NCBI GenBank assembly: GCA_948329865.1
Contig: OX415250.1
Coordinates: forward strand, 92,037,510 to 92,101,509
Direction of reading: 5' to 3'
Source of the DNA: Linaria vulgaris
Taxonomy: Eukaryota; Streptophyta; Magnoliopsida; Lamiales; Plantaginaceae
DNA: 64,000 nucleotides
The notes beneath the pieces are model-generated. The model worked only from the letters and a program-made list of their open reading frames with translations. It had not been told where the DNA came from and made no database searches. Positions 1-12,272 of this stretch are shown here, one piece after another. The position numbers and the translations under genes are program-made. Within the stretch, counting starts at the first letter, position 1; each line of letters starts with the position of its first letter.

Positions 1-955
1 GTTGTCTTTCATCAACAAAATTTTTAGTCCTAACATCCCCCACATCTTCTTGAATTATTTCACCTTGCTCATCATCTCCAATTTTCTCTTGCACTTCTGA
101 CTCATCATAAAAATCAACATTTTCTTCAAAGTCTGTGTCATCAGAGTACTCACTCTCTTCCTCATAGGTTTCATCATCAATATCACTAGGTATATCCTCA
201 ATCATCACAACAATAGTGTCACCATTTTTATAAACCACTTCTTGGTCAACAGCACCAATACTAGGAATCACATCATGTGCTTCATCACTTACTTCATCAA
301 CATTCTCATCAAAATCTTCATCATCAGAATACTCACTTTCTACCTCATATGTTTCATCTTCCCTGTCAGATCCATCATCTCCTAAAGTAATTGGATCAGC
401 TTTATCTCCCAACCTAGTATATTCAGAACCCCCATCCTCATTTCTTGGTTCTACTATTGGATCACCAGCAGGTGTAACTTCTTCCAATACCATTAATCTT
501 GTATTCTCATTGTCACTAACCCCATCAACATTACCTGACATACTATCCTCACTGACCAATATTGTATTAGCCACACCAGGTGTTACTAAAAGCCTTTCAT
601 CAACAGCAACATCAGGATCTGGAGGCATGTCTGGAAATGGTGGATCAATATCAAAATCACAATAGATATCAAACTCCCTGGTTGGCAGTGCTTCTTTGAG
701 AGCTTTTTTCAGGAGCTTGTTATCCTCTATGAATTTATACCAACCTTGCCTAACATAGTAGAATTTCCTTTCACCCTAAGCATTTATATTATCTGCATAA
801 AGGTTCAGAAGCTTCATGTTTATCTCTTTAATGTCTGAGTAGTCAAACTTCATCACTCCACCACCAACATAAGTATCAAATGGATTGGACTGTAATCTCC
901 CTCCATAATGGACATTGAGTGTAAAAAGATTGGATCTGGGATCTGCATATATCAT
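1..955 (-). pseudogene. MULE transposase N-terminal fragment (PB1-like domain plus acidic linker)
   Basis: Reading the minus strand from a Met codon at 953-955, the first ~60 residues include NVHYGGRLQ and YVGGGV. These look like the PB1-like N-terminal domain of plant Mutator-like transposases. An in-frame TAG at 776-778 interrupts it, and the same frame then continues (GERKFYYVRQGWYKF) into a long Asp/Glu-rich linker up to the window edge. The linker carries a duplicated acidic block (DDETYEEESEYSDD near 140-190 and a close copy near 320-370). The catalytic MULE core and SWIM zinc finger would lie left of the window. Family assignment comes from domain style and is fairly sure; activity is unlikely because of the stop. 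Confidence 0.7.
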
Positions 956-2000
956 GGAACTAGCATATTGAGCTTAAAGTATAAAGGAGAACTTAAACTT
1001 AGTATAAATGAGAACTTATACTTCTTATATAAAGTATAAAGTACATGAATCAATTTTATATTATGCTTTAAGTACTAGACCTACAATCCAAGAAAGATTG
1101 GGACCATTTTTTTTTTCACAGGCATCCATTGACAGCAAATTTTTAAACAAATATCACTACAACAGACCCCACAAAAATGCTGAGGGGGCCATTTCGAGTG
1201 ATATCCACAAAATCCATCCATATTTTGGCATAATAAGACAAAAAATCGACAAAATAACATTCAAAGAACCTGAATCCAAAAACCCTAACTCTGCAGTGTC
1301 TTAGACCGACCACTAAACTACTTAAGCACACAACTTTGAACTATAGCATAAACCTTTTCTCACTACAACTCACAAAACTACTATTACTTTGTCGACATGC
1401 AAAAATAACTAACCAAAACAAAGTAAAACTTACTATAAATTAGCGAGGCCATGTCATGGTTAAAGGGGGACCGCAACTTCGGCATTATCGCGCTTGCAGT
1501 ACACGACCACAGCTACTAATGATGTGTATCAAAGTTTTGGGTGGTGAGAAAGGACTGTTGGGGTTCAATTTTAGGGTTTAGTTCGTTATTTTGGTATGGA
1601 ATGAAAACCCCGTGCGACGAACAACTAATGTGAACTCTTCAAACGATGTGAATCGACGACAAAATCGCCAATTTTGGTTTCGAGATTTAGGGTTTCGGGT
1701 ATGAACACAAATGGGGGAAATATTGTCTGAAAATAATTCTAAGTGTTGGAATGTTGTTATTATAAGGGCAAAAATGTTTTGTATAAGTTATTCAATCAGA
1801 CGTGGAGGGCGCGCTTTTTATTGGGCGTGTGCCAAAATTGCCATATCGGATGACACGGAAGCACTTTTTGTGATGTGGCAAGCTGTGGGCAGAAAAATTC
1901 GAAAAAAAGCCAATTCGTGGGTTAGTTTTATCGATTTAATAGTTACTGGGCACTTTTTTTAACGGTGTAAAGTTACAGGGCAGAAATATTAATTTGTCCC
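956..2000. other. Upstream region and probable 5' terminus of the MULE
   Basis: This is non-coding sequence upstream of the transposase fragment. It ends at about 1910-2000 in a stretch that, read on the minus strand, begins GGGACAAATTAATATTTC and continues with GTGCCC- and GTTAC-type blocks, a texture common at MULE/MITE ends. The partner end is outside the window, so neither the inverted repeat nor the 9-bp target duplication can be tested. Short open frames at 1008-1304 and 1711-1962 have no recognisable protein character. Confidence 0.4.
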
Positions 2001-4280
2001 TTATATTTTAAATAGTGTTATAACAGTTTAATTGTCTCAACAAGAAAGTAAGTAAAATAAAACACCATGATTTATAGTGGTCTTCATTTCAACAAAGCTA
2101 ATCCACTTAGCTTCCCCTATAATCAACTCAATTCTTTTTTACTATAGCACATGATTGGCTCACCTAGGTTTTACTGTATAATTATAATTTAGAATCTCTC
2201 TAATTACTTTCTTAACACCTTACGCGACACCTTACTATTGTACTTCACTTGAATCCAGAAACCATCAAGTTCACGCGAAGTTCATTCGCCTTGAAATTGC
2301 TTAACACTTAAATATAAAGAGATTTTTAACTCTTATACAAATAGAAAAAACGAAGACTTAATCTCTAGTTTTGATTTTCTTTGCCTTTGTGTCCTCTGGT
2401 TTTACGAAAGTGCAGCGGCTCTTGGAAGATAGTTCTCACATTAGATCCCACGATCCTTGGGCTAGCTTGCAAATCTTCCAAACTTATATGATCTTATTCT
2501 GCAATCAAATATACTTCATATTCCAATGTAGATGTATAACAACTACGTCCACGTTAGTTGGAATAAAAATTGGACCCATACCAAGACAAAGTAGATAAGA
2601 TAAATCAAATATATCATCCTTCTTAAATTATACTTATTCGATAGAATCTTGTTAAACATGAAAATTCAAAGATATATACTCGAATCATACCAACCATGTG
2701 TCCATGTATATCTTGATTCGACGAGATCAAGTAAACTAGGAAAGACTTGAGAAATACATTCAAAACCAAAACACAATACTTCCTAAAATAACTTGTTGAG
2801 ACAGTATCCTTTAAACTTGGAAAGTCTAAAATATATTTCACAATCTTACCAATATTTTTTCCATTGTAACAAGATCAATTAAAACATGAAAAGCTTAAGT
2901 AAATCTGTCAAAATCTCACAAACTTTCTTTCCTAAAATATCATGTGACGGCATGAACTTTAAATCTTTTGTAACAACAAGATCCATAAATATCCTATAAC
3001 GAAAAGATCAATTCACACAAGGAAAGACTTAGGAATAATCAAACTCAAAACATAATCAATTTTAATAATTAATCTATGAAATGACTTAAACCGAAAATTG
3101 GTCCTAACATTATTCCCATTTGATTTTGTTTTGACAACAACAATTATTTCCTTTAAAACCGAATTAGTCAGTAAAAATTAACGAAGATGTCGTAACACAA
3201 ACCAAATAACAGTTTCTAGTTGCAACAACAACAAAACATAAAAGGCAACTCCTCCTAAATTCCATATCTCCCCTTAGTGTCACAATGAAATCGTAAAATC
3301 TCTCTCTTTCTTCATCCTTCTTCCCTTGGTGTCATGACCAAATTAAGGGGCTGAAAAGCAACAATCCAGTCGCATTAAGGTGTCGAGGCACTACAACATC
3401 GCTGGTCTTCTTGTCGCTTTTCTAAGAAATACATGCTTGCACAACACGGTTAGAGTTTCTAGAAAAAGTGCAAAAATAGAGTAATTCAATAAATCATCCA
3501 ACTGTCAAATCATGGGAAGGAAACCAAATAAAATTCCACTTCCCAAAAACTTGCCCAATTTTGTTCAATTTGAACAATTCACTTGCCTTACACACATTAT
3601 ATGATATTACATCGAAATGGTGTAGTGAGAAATTGAGTAGCTTCCAAGAAAAATGAGGGAATATGATGAATCAATTGACTTTTCATATAATGTTGACGTA
3701 ATAGAACATGAAAATTACTTCCATAAAAAAAAAACAGTTTAGGTAGGTGCGAAAAGTGATTGCAAAAACAATAAACGCACGTTGGACTTACAAAATTAAG
3801 ACCATATTCGGTCTCACTCCCTCTCGACATGAATGAGGGGTCTTATTAAGCTTGATGTGCAAGTCCTTATTTAGGAACAAAAGTGGAACGAGTTTTTGCA
3901 TTTCATAAAACACCACATAACATGTTTGAAATGGTCAAATTTGATAAGTGACAAACACAATTCATCAATGCAAAAATGAGGTACTACTAATGCAACATTG
4001 GTAGCTTCACTCTGATGCTTTGAGTGAGGTAGCTCTTTTTAAGGACATGATGTGTGAGATAAATTTTGATTAGATTTCACACCAACACCTTTTAGGTCAG
4101 GTAGTTTTTTTGCCTTTTTTCAAACAAATTTGCCTAAGGCAGACAATAAATATTTTCGTCATATCAGCTTTCAAATAACTTAAGTTGCAAGAGGTGCAAA
4201 GAAAGATCACAGTTTAAACAAGACAATTAAAAAACTTGATTGGATGAACATCTGAAAATATGACATTAGTTAAGTTCATA
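2001..4280. other. AT-rich intergenic DNA, no gene seen
   Basis: All frames are broken into short pieces and I recognise no protein motif. Loosely repeated phrases (around 2640-2790 and 2880-3060, with words such as 'caaggaaagactta') suggest old repetitive DNA. Part of it may be the unrecognised 3' LTR of the decayed copia that follows, which would lie on this side, but I could not find a second copy. Confidence 0.5.
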
Positions 4281-4289
4281 ACAATGTTG

Positions 4290-4620
4290 CAACAACAAGA
4301 TGCTGTGACTCACGTGCGGTAAATGTTCAGAGATTTTTTAATAGTTTCAAATAGCATTGTATCTAACAGTTTAGTAAATATGTTAGCAAGTTGACTATCT
4401 GTCCCCACATGTTTCAATTCTACTACCTTTTCTTCCACTAATTCACGAATGAAATCATATCTTATTTAAATATGTTTGATTCACGATGTTTGTCAATATT
4501 TATGGTGCTCGTGTAATCACAGAAACTAGTTAAAGTAATTTGAGCAATACCATAATCCTTTACAATTTGTTTCATCTAGAGTAACTGAGTGCAACAACGA
4601 ACTGATGGAATAAATGTTGG
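4290..4620 (-). pseudogene. Copia RNase H C-terminal remnant
   Basis: On the minus strand the translation contains KDYGIAQITLTSFCDYTS, then a degenerate version of the HHF(I/V)R-ELVE segment, then LKHVGTDSQLANIFTK. These match the last ~90 residues of copia pol, where the D-x-x-S/A and T-K-P-L tail of RNase H lies. Several stops interrupt it. Nothing of the RT palm or the YVDD box is present nearby, so this is the detached end of a pol whose centre was deleted. Confidence 0.6.
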
Positions 4621-5380
4621 TGCATCAACAATTATCACATCAGTTGTTGTTGAAACAGGTACCCTTCGTGGTTAGTCATCACTAGATACATCTTTATTGA
4701 ACCCACTGCCCAAAACGGAGATTTCAACTTCAGTTGATACTACAATGCAATCAATGGAATCATCAAATTCAACACTAGAAGGCTCAAAAACAATTTGCGA
4801 ACTGATAGTAAAGTGACAGATAAACATGCATGAAGTGTTATTGTGTCCAGCCAAGGTCTATCAATTATCAAAATTTCTAAGTCCCTACAGTACACACTTG
4901 TCTTCTTTGTCAATCATCATCCTTTGTGAATCGGAAGAACATGTCTTGAGCGCACAATTGACTAATGCTAATTAGATTTACAATAGTTCTTCATCGTAGA
5001 AGACATCTTTTAGCCGTGGAAATCCTTTCACATAGACGGTTGCTCTTTCAACGATTATTTATTTGCTTCCATCACCAGAAACAACATTTTTTCTCATCTC
5101 AATGACAAACTTGTTGATAACGCTTTTGTCACCTATCAAGTGAGGAGCAACCGTTATCGAAAACCCAGGAGTTAAAAGAATTATGGAAACTAGACTAATT
5201 ACTAATGAAACAATTAAATTTGGATCGTTGAACCCATATGTTTTTATGTGAAGTAGCCTTAGGTGTTGCGACATGCACTGTCGTAACTGTCTTTCTAGGT
5301 GTTGCAACATGAGTTGTTGTGGCTTTCTTTCTTGCTCTCGTCACTAGTCTAGCAGGTATTTGGTTCCATCTTTGTGGCAA
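4621..5380 (-). pseudogene. Copia protease / GAG-pre-integrase remnant with a decayed active site
   Basis: Minus-strand frames show WVFDNGCSS where copia proteases have W-x-x-D-S-G-C, so the aspartic protease DSG motif reads DNG here. It is followed after a frameshift by HLIGDKSVINKF, VSGDGSK and GFPRLKDVFY, the usual spacing in this protein. A Ser/Thr-rich fragment at 4672-4854 resembles the integrase-RT linker. The reading is spread over at least two frames with stops. Confidence 0.55.
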
Positions 5381-6647
5381 TTGATTGTCCCACTGATGGT
5401 AGTAGTAGGGTCTAATGTGTCTCTTGATTCCATGACGATGACAAATTGGAACAAACTTTTGATGGTAGTGAAAAAAATATTGAAAAACCTTGATTTATAC
5501 CTAAAAATCTCCAAGAGACAGGTGGTTGTTGGTTTCCATTATGTTATCTAAAGTCAACTTCGAGGTCAACATAATGATATTCATTTGCTCACTTTTCAAA
5601 ATATTGACCAGGTCCTATCAAATGTGTCTTAGGATTTCCTTGCTTAGGCAGCATTTGAACAAGTTGTGACTAGTTTTTCTTCTTTGGAACCACATGTTAC
5701 AACTTACCTTTGAATCATATTTCCACTAAGTCTGGTTCTTGTAACTCAAGAACTTCATCAAGTTTTTCAGTTCCAGAACTGAGTAATTTTTTGTTCTTGA
5801 CTGATTCAAGAGCATTCAATGTCTTTGCCAGTTTCTATTGTGCTCCTTGGAAAAATTCCTTGCCTGATCTGACTCGAGGATTAGAGTTACCTTGATTTTA
5901 TCAAGTTTCCAATCTTTGTTTCAAGTTGTTTCATGTGTTTGTTCATCTTTTGGGCATTTCTATAATGATCTAATATCTTTACTTGAGCTTCAAGTTCAAT
6001 ATTTCTCTTTATGACTGCTACGCATTTGGCAAGGGTGTCATTAATCGTGTCATGTCTGACATTTATTGCATCACCTTCAACATCGGAGTCTTTCTCAGAT
6101 TCAGTGAGAACGTCTATTACAAGACTGGATTTCTCTGATGCAACATTGAGTTCTAACGTCGCTTCTTCAATTGTTTCAATTTTCATTGCAATCTTTGTTG
6201 GAAGTGACTAAGGGTCTAATGGAGTAGCTTCACATTGTTGTACTATACACCAAGCAGAGAGACTTATGTTACAATACGACAAAGTTTTGCATTGTATTCG
6301 GGAATGGTATTATAATCCTGCATTTGCATTTCTTCAAATTGAGTGGTTAGCAGTTGTAACTTTGACCTACAAACTCGTGATGTACCTTTGTGAGAAACAT
6401 GTATAATATCCTATGCCAATTTAGCCGATTCACAATTTGAGGTGAAATTGTGTTGATTCATATTAACGGTACTTAAGATGTTGTTTAAAGCAGGGAGTTT
6501 TGTTCAATAAGTAGATATTCTTCATTAGACCAAGTTAAATCTTCTTTAACCTTACCAGTTGTGTGAACATGAGGTGACCAACCTCTTAATATGCTTTTCC
6601 AAACTTTCTGAACTTGTTGCTTGACAAAAAAAAGTTCACATGGTTTT
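5381..6647 (-). pseudogene. Copia gag remnant
   Basis: The frame at 5887-6186 (99 codons, minus) is rich in Glu, Lys and Leu with heptad-like spacing and resembles the coiled-coil C-terminal part of SIRE-type gag. Further upstream, 6350-6640 gives fragments such as LRGWSPHVHTT and KVKEDLTWSNEE, which resemble the plant copia gag N-terminal half. No CCHC zinc knuckle could be read. The gag is cut at 6647 by a younger retrotransposon. Confidence 0.5.
6643..6647. repeat. Target site duplication GTTTT (left)
   Basis: These five bases directly precede the TGAAATTG end of the 3' LTR and are identical to 16776-16780. Confidence 0.8.
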
Positions 6648-7541
6648 TGAAATTGTGGATCGGGTTGATAAGTTGTTGTTGTTAACTTAACACTGGAGTG
6701 TTAACAGCAGATTGGTATGTTGTTAACTCAGCGATGTTACTTTAACAACAGACCAGAGTAATAGTGCAGCGGAATAAACAAACACCAAGTTTTAAGAAGT
6801 GAATATAAGATTATATTAACTTCCGAGCCATAGGCAAAATAACCCGTTAAGGTTTTAACAAAAGTCGTTCTCTCAATTTTTAAGCTCCTCACTCTCAAAT
6901 TAATCGAACTAAGTAAAGCACACAAGAATTGCTTCGTCTATCTCTAAAAGCACCTCACTCTTAGATCTATTCTCACAACTCACAAACTTTGCTAAAGCAA
7001 GACAACACTCAACAATTGTAAATTAATCTCTCGAATTGATTTGCTCTTGTCTTCTGTTTGTCTTGATGTACTTCACACCCATATATAGGTTCTTGACTTG
7101 GACTCCAATGTATGTTGTACACGGTAGGTAATTCTCCTTGTTTCCTTCTCGAACTTCTCTTCCTTGTTCTCGCAGTCCTTCCTGAATAATAGTTCCTTCG
7201 TTAGTGATCTAACTAAGAATAGACTCCTTCTTCAAATCAGGACTTCAACTTGGAAAGCTTTTCCTAGTTGCACTCGAACTCTTCTTTCCTTGTAGAGCGG
7301 TTTGCTTAATTAAGAAAACTTTCCTTCTTGGGAACTTTGAGCGTCCAACCTATGACAAGTTTGTTTCCTGAATAATAATCAAAGACAATCACAACTGTGG
7401 AACTCAATTAGTTAAATGAATAAGTCAAAACAATAATAATATATATAAACAAGATTGTAAATCGGATTCTGCTTCAGCAATGTTACTCTAACATTGACTT
7501 CTCAATGTTAATCTAACATTTCCAGAATACCTGCACTTTCG
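6648..7541 (-). repeat. 3' LTR of the SIRE-like element
   Basis: This direct repeat is near-identical to 15941-16775 and 894 bp long. In element sense it should begin TGAAAGTGCAGG, but here the first base is C, a terminal T-to-C change. It ends ATTTCA. It carries ~50 bp around 7205-7250 that the other LTR lacks. A TATA-like CTATATATGGG (sense) lies at 7078-7090. The 62-codon frame at 6737-6925 recurs in the other LTR and is not a gene. Confidence 0.88.
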
Positions 7542-7558
7542 ATCTCACCCTTTTGGCC
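7542..7558 (-). other. Polypurine tract
   Basis: In element sense this reads GGCCAAAAGGGTGAGAT and abuts the 3' LTR start, the position where plus-strand DNA synthesis is primed during reverse transcription. Confidence 0.65.
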
Positions 7559-7967
7559 TTAATCACAAAAGCTAAGAACCTGTTCTAATCAGATCAAATT
7601 ATTCAGCCAAACTTCACTATCTTCAACAATGGAAAACTAAGTACACTCCCCCTGAATATCAGAAGGGACCAACTCAATGTTATTCTAACATTGATACTTT
7701 CAATGCTGTCATAACACCCATCTTTGTCAATGTTGAACTAACATTGAGTCCAAACCGAAGTTCTAACATTGAACATCTCAGTGTTAACTTAACATCAGAG
7801 AACAGTTAACACCTGCAAAACAGAGTTAGTACTTTGTAACCACAGTACAAATAGCATAAGCAGAAACACTAAGTACCAGTATAGAAAAGTACTTATTACA
7901 GACCATACTTAGTAGCAAGGAACACACTCCTTGATGAAACAGAAAAATGCAAAGAAAATAGAATTGT

Positions 7968-9811
7968 TCATACTGCCATCGAAAACAGAAAATTAAAAGA
8001 ACTCAAATTGTTTTGAATTTGATCTACTCTCCCCTTTTTTTGTGAGGAAGGCAGATCCTTCAAATGCTTCCTGAGGCTGTCAATCTCCTGCAACCTCACT
8101 TGCTTGTCTGCTATCTCTCTTTGGGTATCTTTATACTCTCTGTCAAGCCACACCAGAGTCTCCTCCACAAATGCATCAGCAATGACAGAACAACTATCAC
8201 CACTTGCAACTGGAACAGAAGAGGCAGCAATTTGATAGTCTTTTTCTTCTTTTTACTGCTTGGACCAGCTTCTGCATTGGGATTCTAGGGCAAGTCTTGG
8301 ATCCTGACTTGAGTGAAGTAGCTCTTGGTGATGATCATTTTGGCCTTGTTCTTGATCCAGCCTTCTGTCTTCTTGGTCTTGAAGCCTTGCTTCACCAGAA
8401 TGCTGGATATCAGAGAGGGATATGGAATGACTCCCTTTGCCTTTGTTGTGACCTCCTTCATATGCCTCAGAACTTTCTCCCTCATGTTCACACTTAGCCC
8501 ATTCTTCAGTTTGTACACCAACTTTGCAGATTCTTTTGTCATAACTGTGGTGTTGGAAGAAGGCAGTCAGTTGTAGGTAGAGAGCTTGTGAAGTACAACA
8601 CTTAAGGATGTCAGCTTTGTAGTTGGAAAACTATCATTCCACTTCCTTGTGAGTCCACCAGTGAGGTCAGTAATCACCTTATCCATGCTAGGATCCTCGG
8701 TCTCCTCAGAATCAGGAAGTTCCCAAGCTTCATTGATCACAGAGGGGCTAATGTCATAGACATTCATCCTTACCCAAGCTTTACCAAACTTGGGAGAGCC
8801 CTGGTGGCACACCCACTAAGAGAGGTTCATGTAGAACTTTCTGATCACATCAGGGACATATGATGATTGGTTCATCATAGAGCCCAACACACCCCTAGCT
8901 TCAAGCAACTCAAACAACCTATTTTCCTTGCTGGCTTGATAAGCCTCCCATTGTTCTTCTACCTCAGCAGAGACATAAAAGCCAGAATAAGGCTTCTTGG
9001 GGTACTCCTCATCAAGCACATCAAAATACTCATCACTGCCGGATGATGGAGTAACATCAGCACGGTCATCACCTACCAGTTGGTCTTCTTTCTCAACTTC
9101 CTCATCTTCATCTTCCTCCTTATCATCGTCTTCCTTTTTTTCTTCTTCTGGCTCAGACTCAGAAGTTTCAACAACCACCTGCTTCCCCTTTCTTTTCTTA
9201 GCAGTAGTAGCTAAGGCAGAGAGAGTCAGACTCTCTTCTTCTTCTCTCTCAACCTCTTCAGGTTGATTGTCACCCTCATCATCAACATCTTGGTCACCCT
9301 CAGTAGTAACCTCCTCAGCCACAGTCTTCTCAACCTGATCATCTTCCTCAAGAAGAGTATCCATCTCAATAGCAGCAGCATGCTCAACAGCATTAGCCTC
9401 AGACGGCTCAGCATTCACCTAAAGGTTTTCACCTTCATCAGTAACAACCACAGACTCATCCCCACCATTAACCTTAGGGACCTCGTGCAAGACCTCAGAC
9501 TCACCCACAGCAACAACAAGGGCCTCTTTCTCCCCCTCAATACCAATTTCAGCAGTAATATCTTGAGTAGGGTTAGCCATCATTACCTTATTTTCATCGT
9601 TGGTGGGAGTGGTGGTCTGCTCAGCAGTTTTTGATGTTGAACCAACATCACCCTTTGCGGATTTCTTGCCCTTGCGCCGTTGATAGGTGGATTTCCTCTT
9701 AGGTGCGGCGGCGACGGCTTTGGTGGTTGCTCGTCTCGTACTGCGGCGTAGTGGTTGCTCAATCTGCTCAGCGGCATCTACATGAGCATCAATGGAAGAC
9801 TTGCGTGCCAT
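7968..9811 (-). pseudogene. Env-like (plant SIRE third ORF) pseudogene
   Basis: The frame starts with Met at 9809-9811 (MARKSSIDAH). The first ~60 residues are Arg/Lys-rich. They are followed by a strongly acidic Glu/Asp tract, a region with YFDVLDEEYPKKPYSGFY and VIRKFYMNLS, and a distal part with VYKLKNGLSVNM. A coiled-coil-like tail (EIADKQVRLQEIDSLRKHL) comes after a frameshift. In-frame stops lie at 9419-9421, 8816-8818, near 8567 and near 8285. The second SIRE copy at 42400-44096 has the same start and the same downstream blocks, and has Gln and Trp where two of these stops fall. The ORF follows pol, as the env-like ORF of SIRE-type elements does. I see no clear signal peptide or membrane segment, so any envelope role is unproven. 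Confidence 0.65.
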
Positions 9812-11270
9812 TGTTAGAGTGATTTAGAGAAGAAAAGAAGAAACTTGATTTGCAGAGAATGTTGATTTGCACAAGAATTTTGAACGCGTAAATAGTAAAA
9901 AGAGATTAGGGCAAATTATATAGATAATCAACTGAAGAATAGTAATAGTGGTGTTGTAACATGTTACCAAAATAATCGGACCACTGTCACACGATCATAC
10001 CCATGTTTACCTTACCACGTGTCAGTGTTAGATTAACACGTAACCAGAGCAGTCTCCAAACCTAAAAACTTATAAGTTACAATGTTACAATGTTGAACTA
10101 ACATTGGCAGGTTAACATCAGGGAGGGAAGTTGTAGGTGCAGGGCTTCATCCAAAGCAACATCATGTGAGAGCGTGGGATATTCCTGTATACTGATCTGA
10201 AACCTCAACCAAGTACATAGGTACAAAGACATAGTTTAAGATCATCAGTATGAATAAGTAACACATCAGGCAGAAAAACACATAGTGGATGTACATATCC
10301 AGGGAAAAGATGTTCCCACAGCATAGAAAATCACAAAAATAGTGTTTTACCTGCAGTTGATCACCCACGAAGTATGCCTCAACACATGATTCCTAGGATT
10401 CCTAGGATTACTACTCCCCCTAAGCCCAAACCAACATAAAGAAAAGAATGCAGAACTAGAATGAATGCAACCATGTTAGATCAACATTGGGTGATGGTAA
10501 CCAAGTATACACAACTTTACTGACTAGGATCAGGACATATCAATTTACATTTTACAAAAATTATGAACTCTTTTGAACAAAAACTAGTGAATGTTAAAGG
10601 ATAGTTTCATCACTGAATGTGGGCAGCACAAGACTCCACACACCCCAGCAACTTAAACCATCAGCTATAGATTAGGCAAGTACAAAGAAACTGAATAAAG
10701 ACAATATATTTATCATATACTTCTCCACCCCAACTCCGCATGCATACTTGTTTACCAACCTGTTTACAAGAGAAATACCAAGTGAACAATGCTACTGAAT
10801 GCAAACAGTCGAAACTTCAAAGCACCCCAGTAGTAGGGATCACTATCATGCATAACCTTGGCCATAGACAAAAATACAAAAATAAGCACAACTGAATGAC
10901 AATGAAGCTCTCAACATCATGTACCCCAGCTTCTCTTCATGCTCTGTCTAACCTAACATGGATAAGTCACAACTGAATAACATCAGAGTAGTTAGCTTTG
11001 TGTACCCCAGCTTCTCCCAGATGTTAGGTTAACATTCACAGACTAACAACATAGTTCTTACTGTACCAAACTCTTGATATGCACCTGTCCACCAGTCAAC
11101 TCAGCTATTTATAGAGATTAACCACACAACCCAACAGAATCTCTAACAAAAAAGTAATATGCAAGAAAGAAGAATGCAAAAAAAGAAACATAAAAGAATT
11201 ACAGATACACCACAACCAATAACCAGTGATAGACAGTGGTGTTATGTCAACACTAGTGTACTAACATCCC
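9812..11270 (-). other. Non-coding spacer between pol and env-like ORF
   Basis: This is ~1.45 kb without a credible reading frame, rich in short words such as 'aacattg' and 'accccag'. The second SIRE copy has a related spacer at 44097-45660, so it is part of the family's structure. It may carry the signals that allow expression of the env-like ORF, but I cannot identify any. Confidence 0.55.
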
Positions 11271-11279
11271 TAGACAATG

Positions 11280-12206
11280 CACATTCCAAGAGAATTCCTC
11301 AAACTGAAGAACCTCTCAGTATCTAAGGGTATAGTGAACATATCAGCAAACTGATTGTTAGTTTCAATGTGTTCAATGTCAATGAGCTTATCTTCTACCA
11401 TGTTTCTCATAAAGTGATGCCTTATATCAATATGTTTAGTCTAGAGTGTTGCACAGGGTTCTGAGAAATGCTTATAGCACTAAGATTATCACATAACATA
11501 AGTAAGATATCACTGTCTAACCCATAATCCAGTAGCATGTGTTTAAGTCATACTAACTGAGTGACACAGCTGCCTGCTGATATGTATTCAGATTCAGCAG
11601 TGGAGAGTGACACACAATTTTGCTTTCTACTGTACCATGAGACCAAGTTGTTCCCAGATAAAAACATCCTCCACTTGTAGACTTTCTATCATCAGTGTCA
11701 CCTGCCCAGTCCGAGTCACTGAAACCTAAAATATTTGTGTTAGTGTCATAAGAGTACCAGACTCCAATGGCCAAAGTGCCAGATATATATCTAAAGATTC
11801 TCTTCACAGCAATCAGATGTGACTGCTTTGGACATCCCTGGCACCTAGCACACACACAAACAGAGAACATTATATCAGGTCTTGAAGCAGACAAGTAGAG
11901 TAAGCTTCATATCATTGAACGGTACAATGTTGGATCAACATCTGCACCAGTAACATCCCTGGATATCTTCACTGATGAAGACATGAGAGTCTTGCAAGGC
12001 TTTGAATCTGCCAATTCAAACCTTTTCATCAAATTCTTTGCATACTTTTCCTGACTTAGGAATATCCCATTACCTGTTTCTTTTACTTGGAGACCAAGGA
12101 AGAAATTTAATTTACCTATCATACTCATCTCAAACTGCTCTGTCATTGATTCAACAATTTTTTCTAAAATAGAGTTGTTAGTTGAGCCAAAAACAATGTC
12201 ATCCAC
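11280..12206 (-). pseudogene. Copia RT C-terminal part and RNase H
   Basis: On the minus strand the catalytic box YVDDIVFGS (about 12180-12212) is intact. It is followed by MSMIGKLNFFLGLQV and the thumb/connection region. RNase H begins near 11900 with ASRPDIMFSV, then FSDSDWAGDTDDRKSTSGG, carrying the expected catalytic Asp residues. The frame breaks near 11907 and again near 11600. The distal tail (HIDIRHHFMR and QFADMFTIPL) is readable at 11280-11550 with a stop. With repaired breaks this would be full length; as it stands it cannot encode one polypeptide. Confidence 0.8.
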
Positions 12207-12272
12207 ATATATTTGAGCTCTACAGACATGAGAATCTTTCTTCCAAACAAACAGTGTCCTATCTCCTTCACC

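Larger units (their letters stand above)
4290..6647 (-). mobile_element. Decayed Ty1/copia element, left part (host of the nested SIRE-like element)
   Basis: In minus-strand order from right to left the fragments are gag, gag coiled coil, protease/pre-integrase and the RNase H tail. The integrase core and most of the reverse transcriptase are absent. The order and motifs match a SIRE/Tork-like copia that has lost its central pol. The gag is cut at 6647 by the target duplication of the complete element 6648-16775, so its upstream part should resume at 16776. No LTR pair could be assigned. It is older than the nested element because it was its target and is far more degraded. Confidence 0.6.

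Noticed and set aside
4059..5310. Chance that the fragmented frames near 5059-5380 are a host gene
   Set aside because: Order and motifs (GDKS, GDGSK, FPRLKDV) match a copia protease region and the sequence is full of stops.
6737..6925. 62-codon open frame in the LTR, repeated at 16030-16218
   Set aside because: Identity of the two copies is explained by LTR duplication. There is no domain, and the frame overlaps the TATA/U3 region.
8997..9266. Ser-rich plus-strand frame of 89 codons
   Set aside because: It is the antisense of the Glu/Asp-rich env-like coding tract; GAA/GAG/GAT codons read backwards give Ser.
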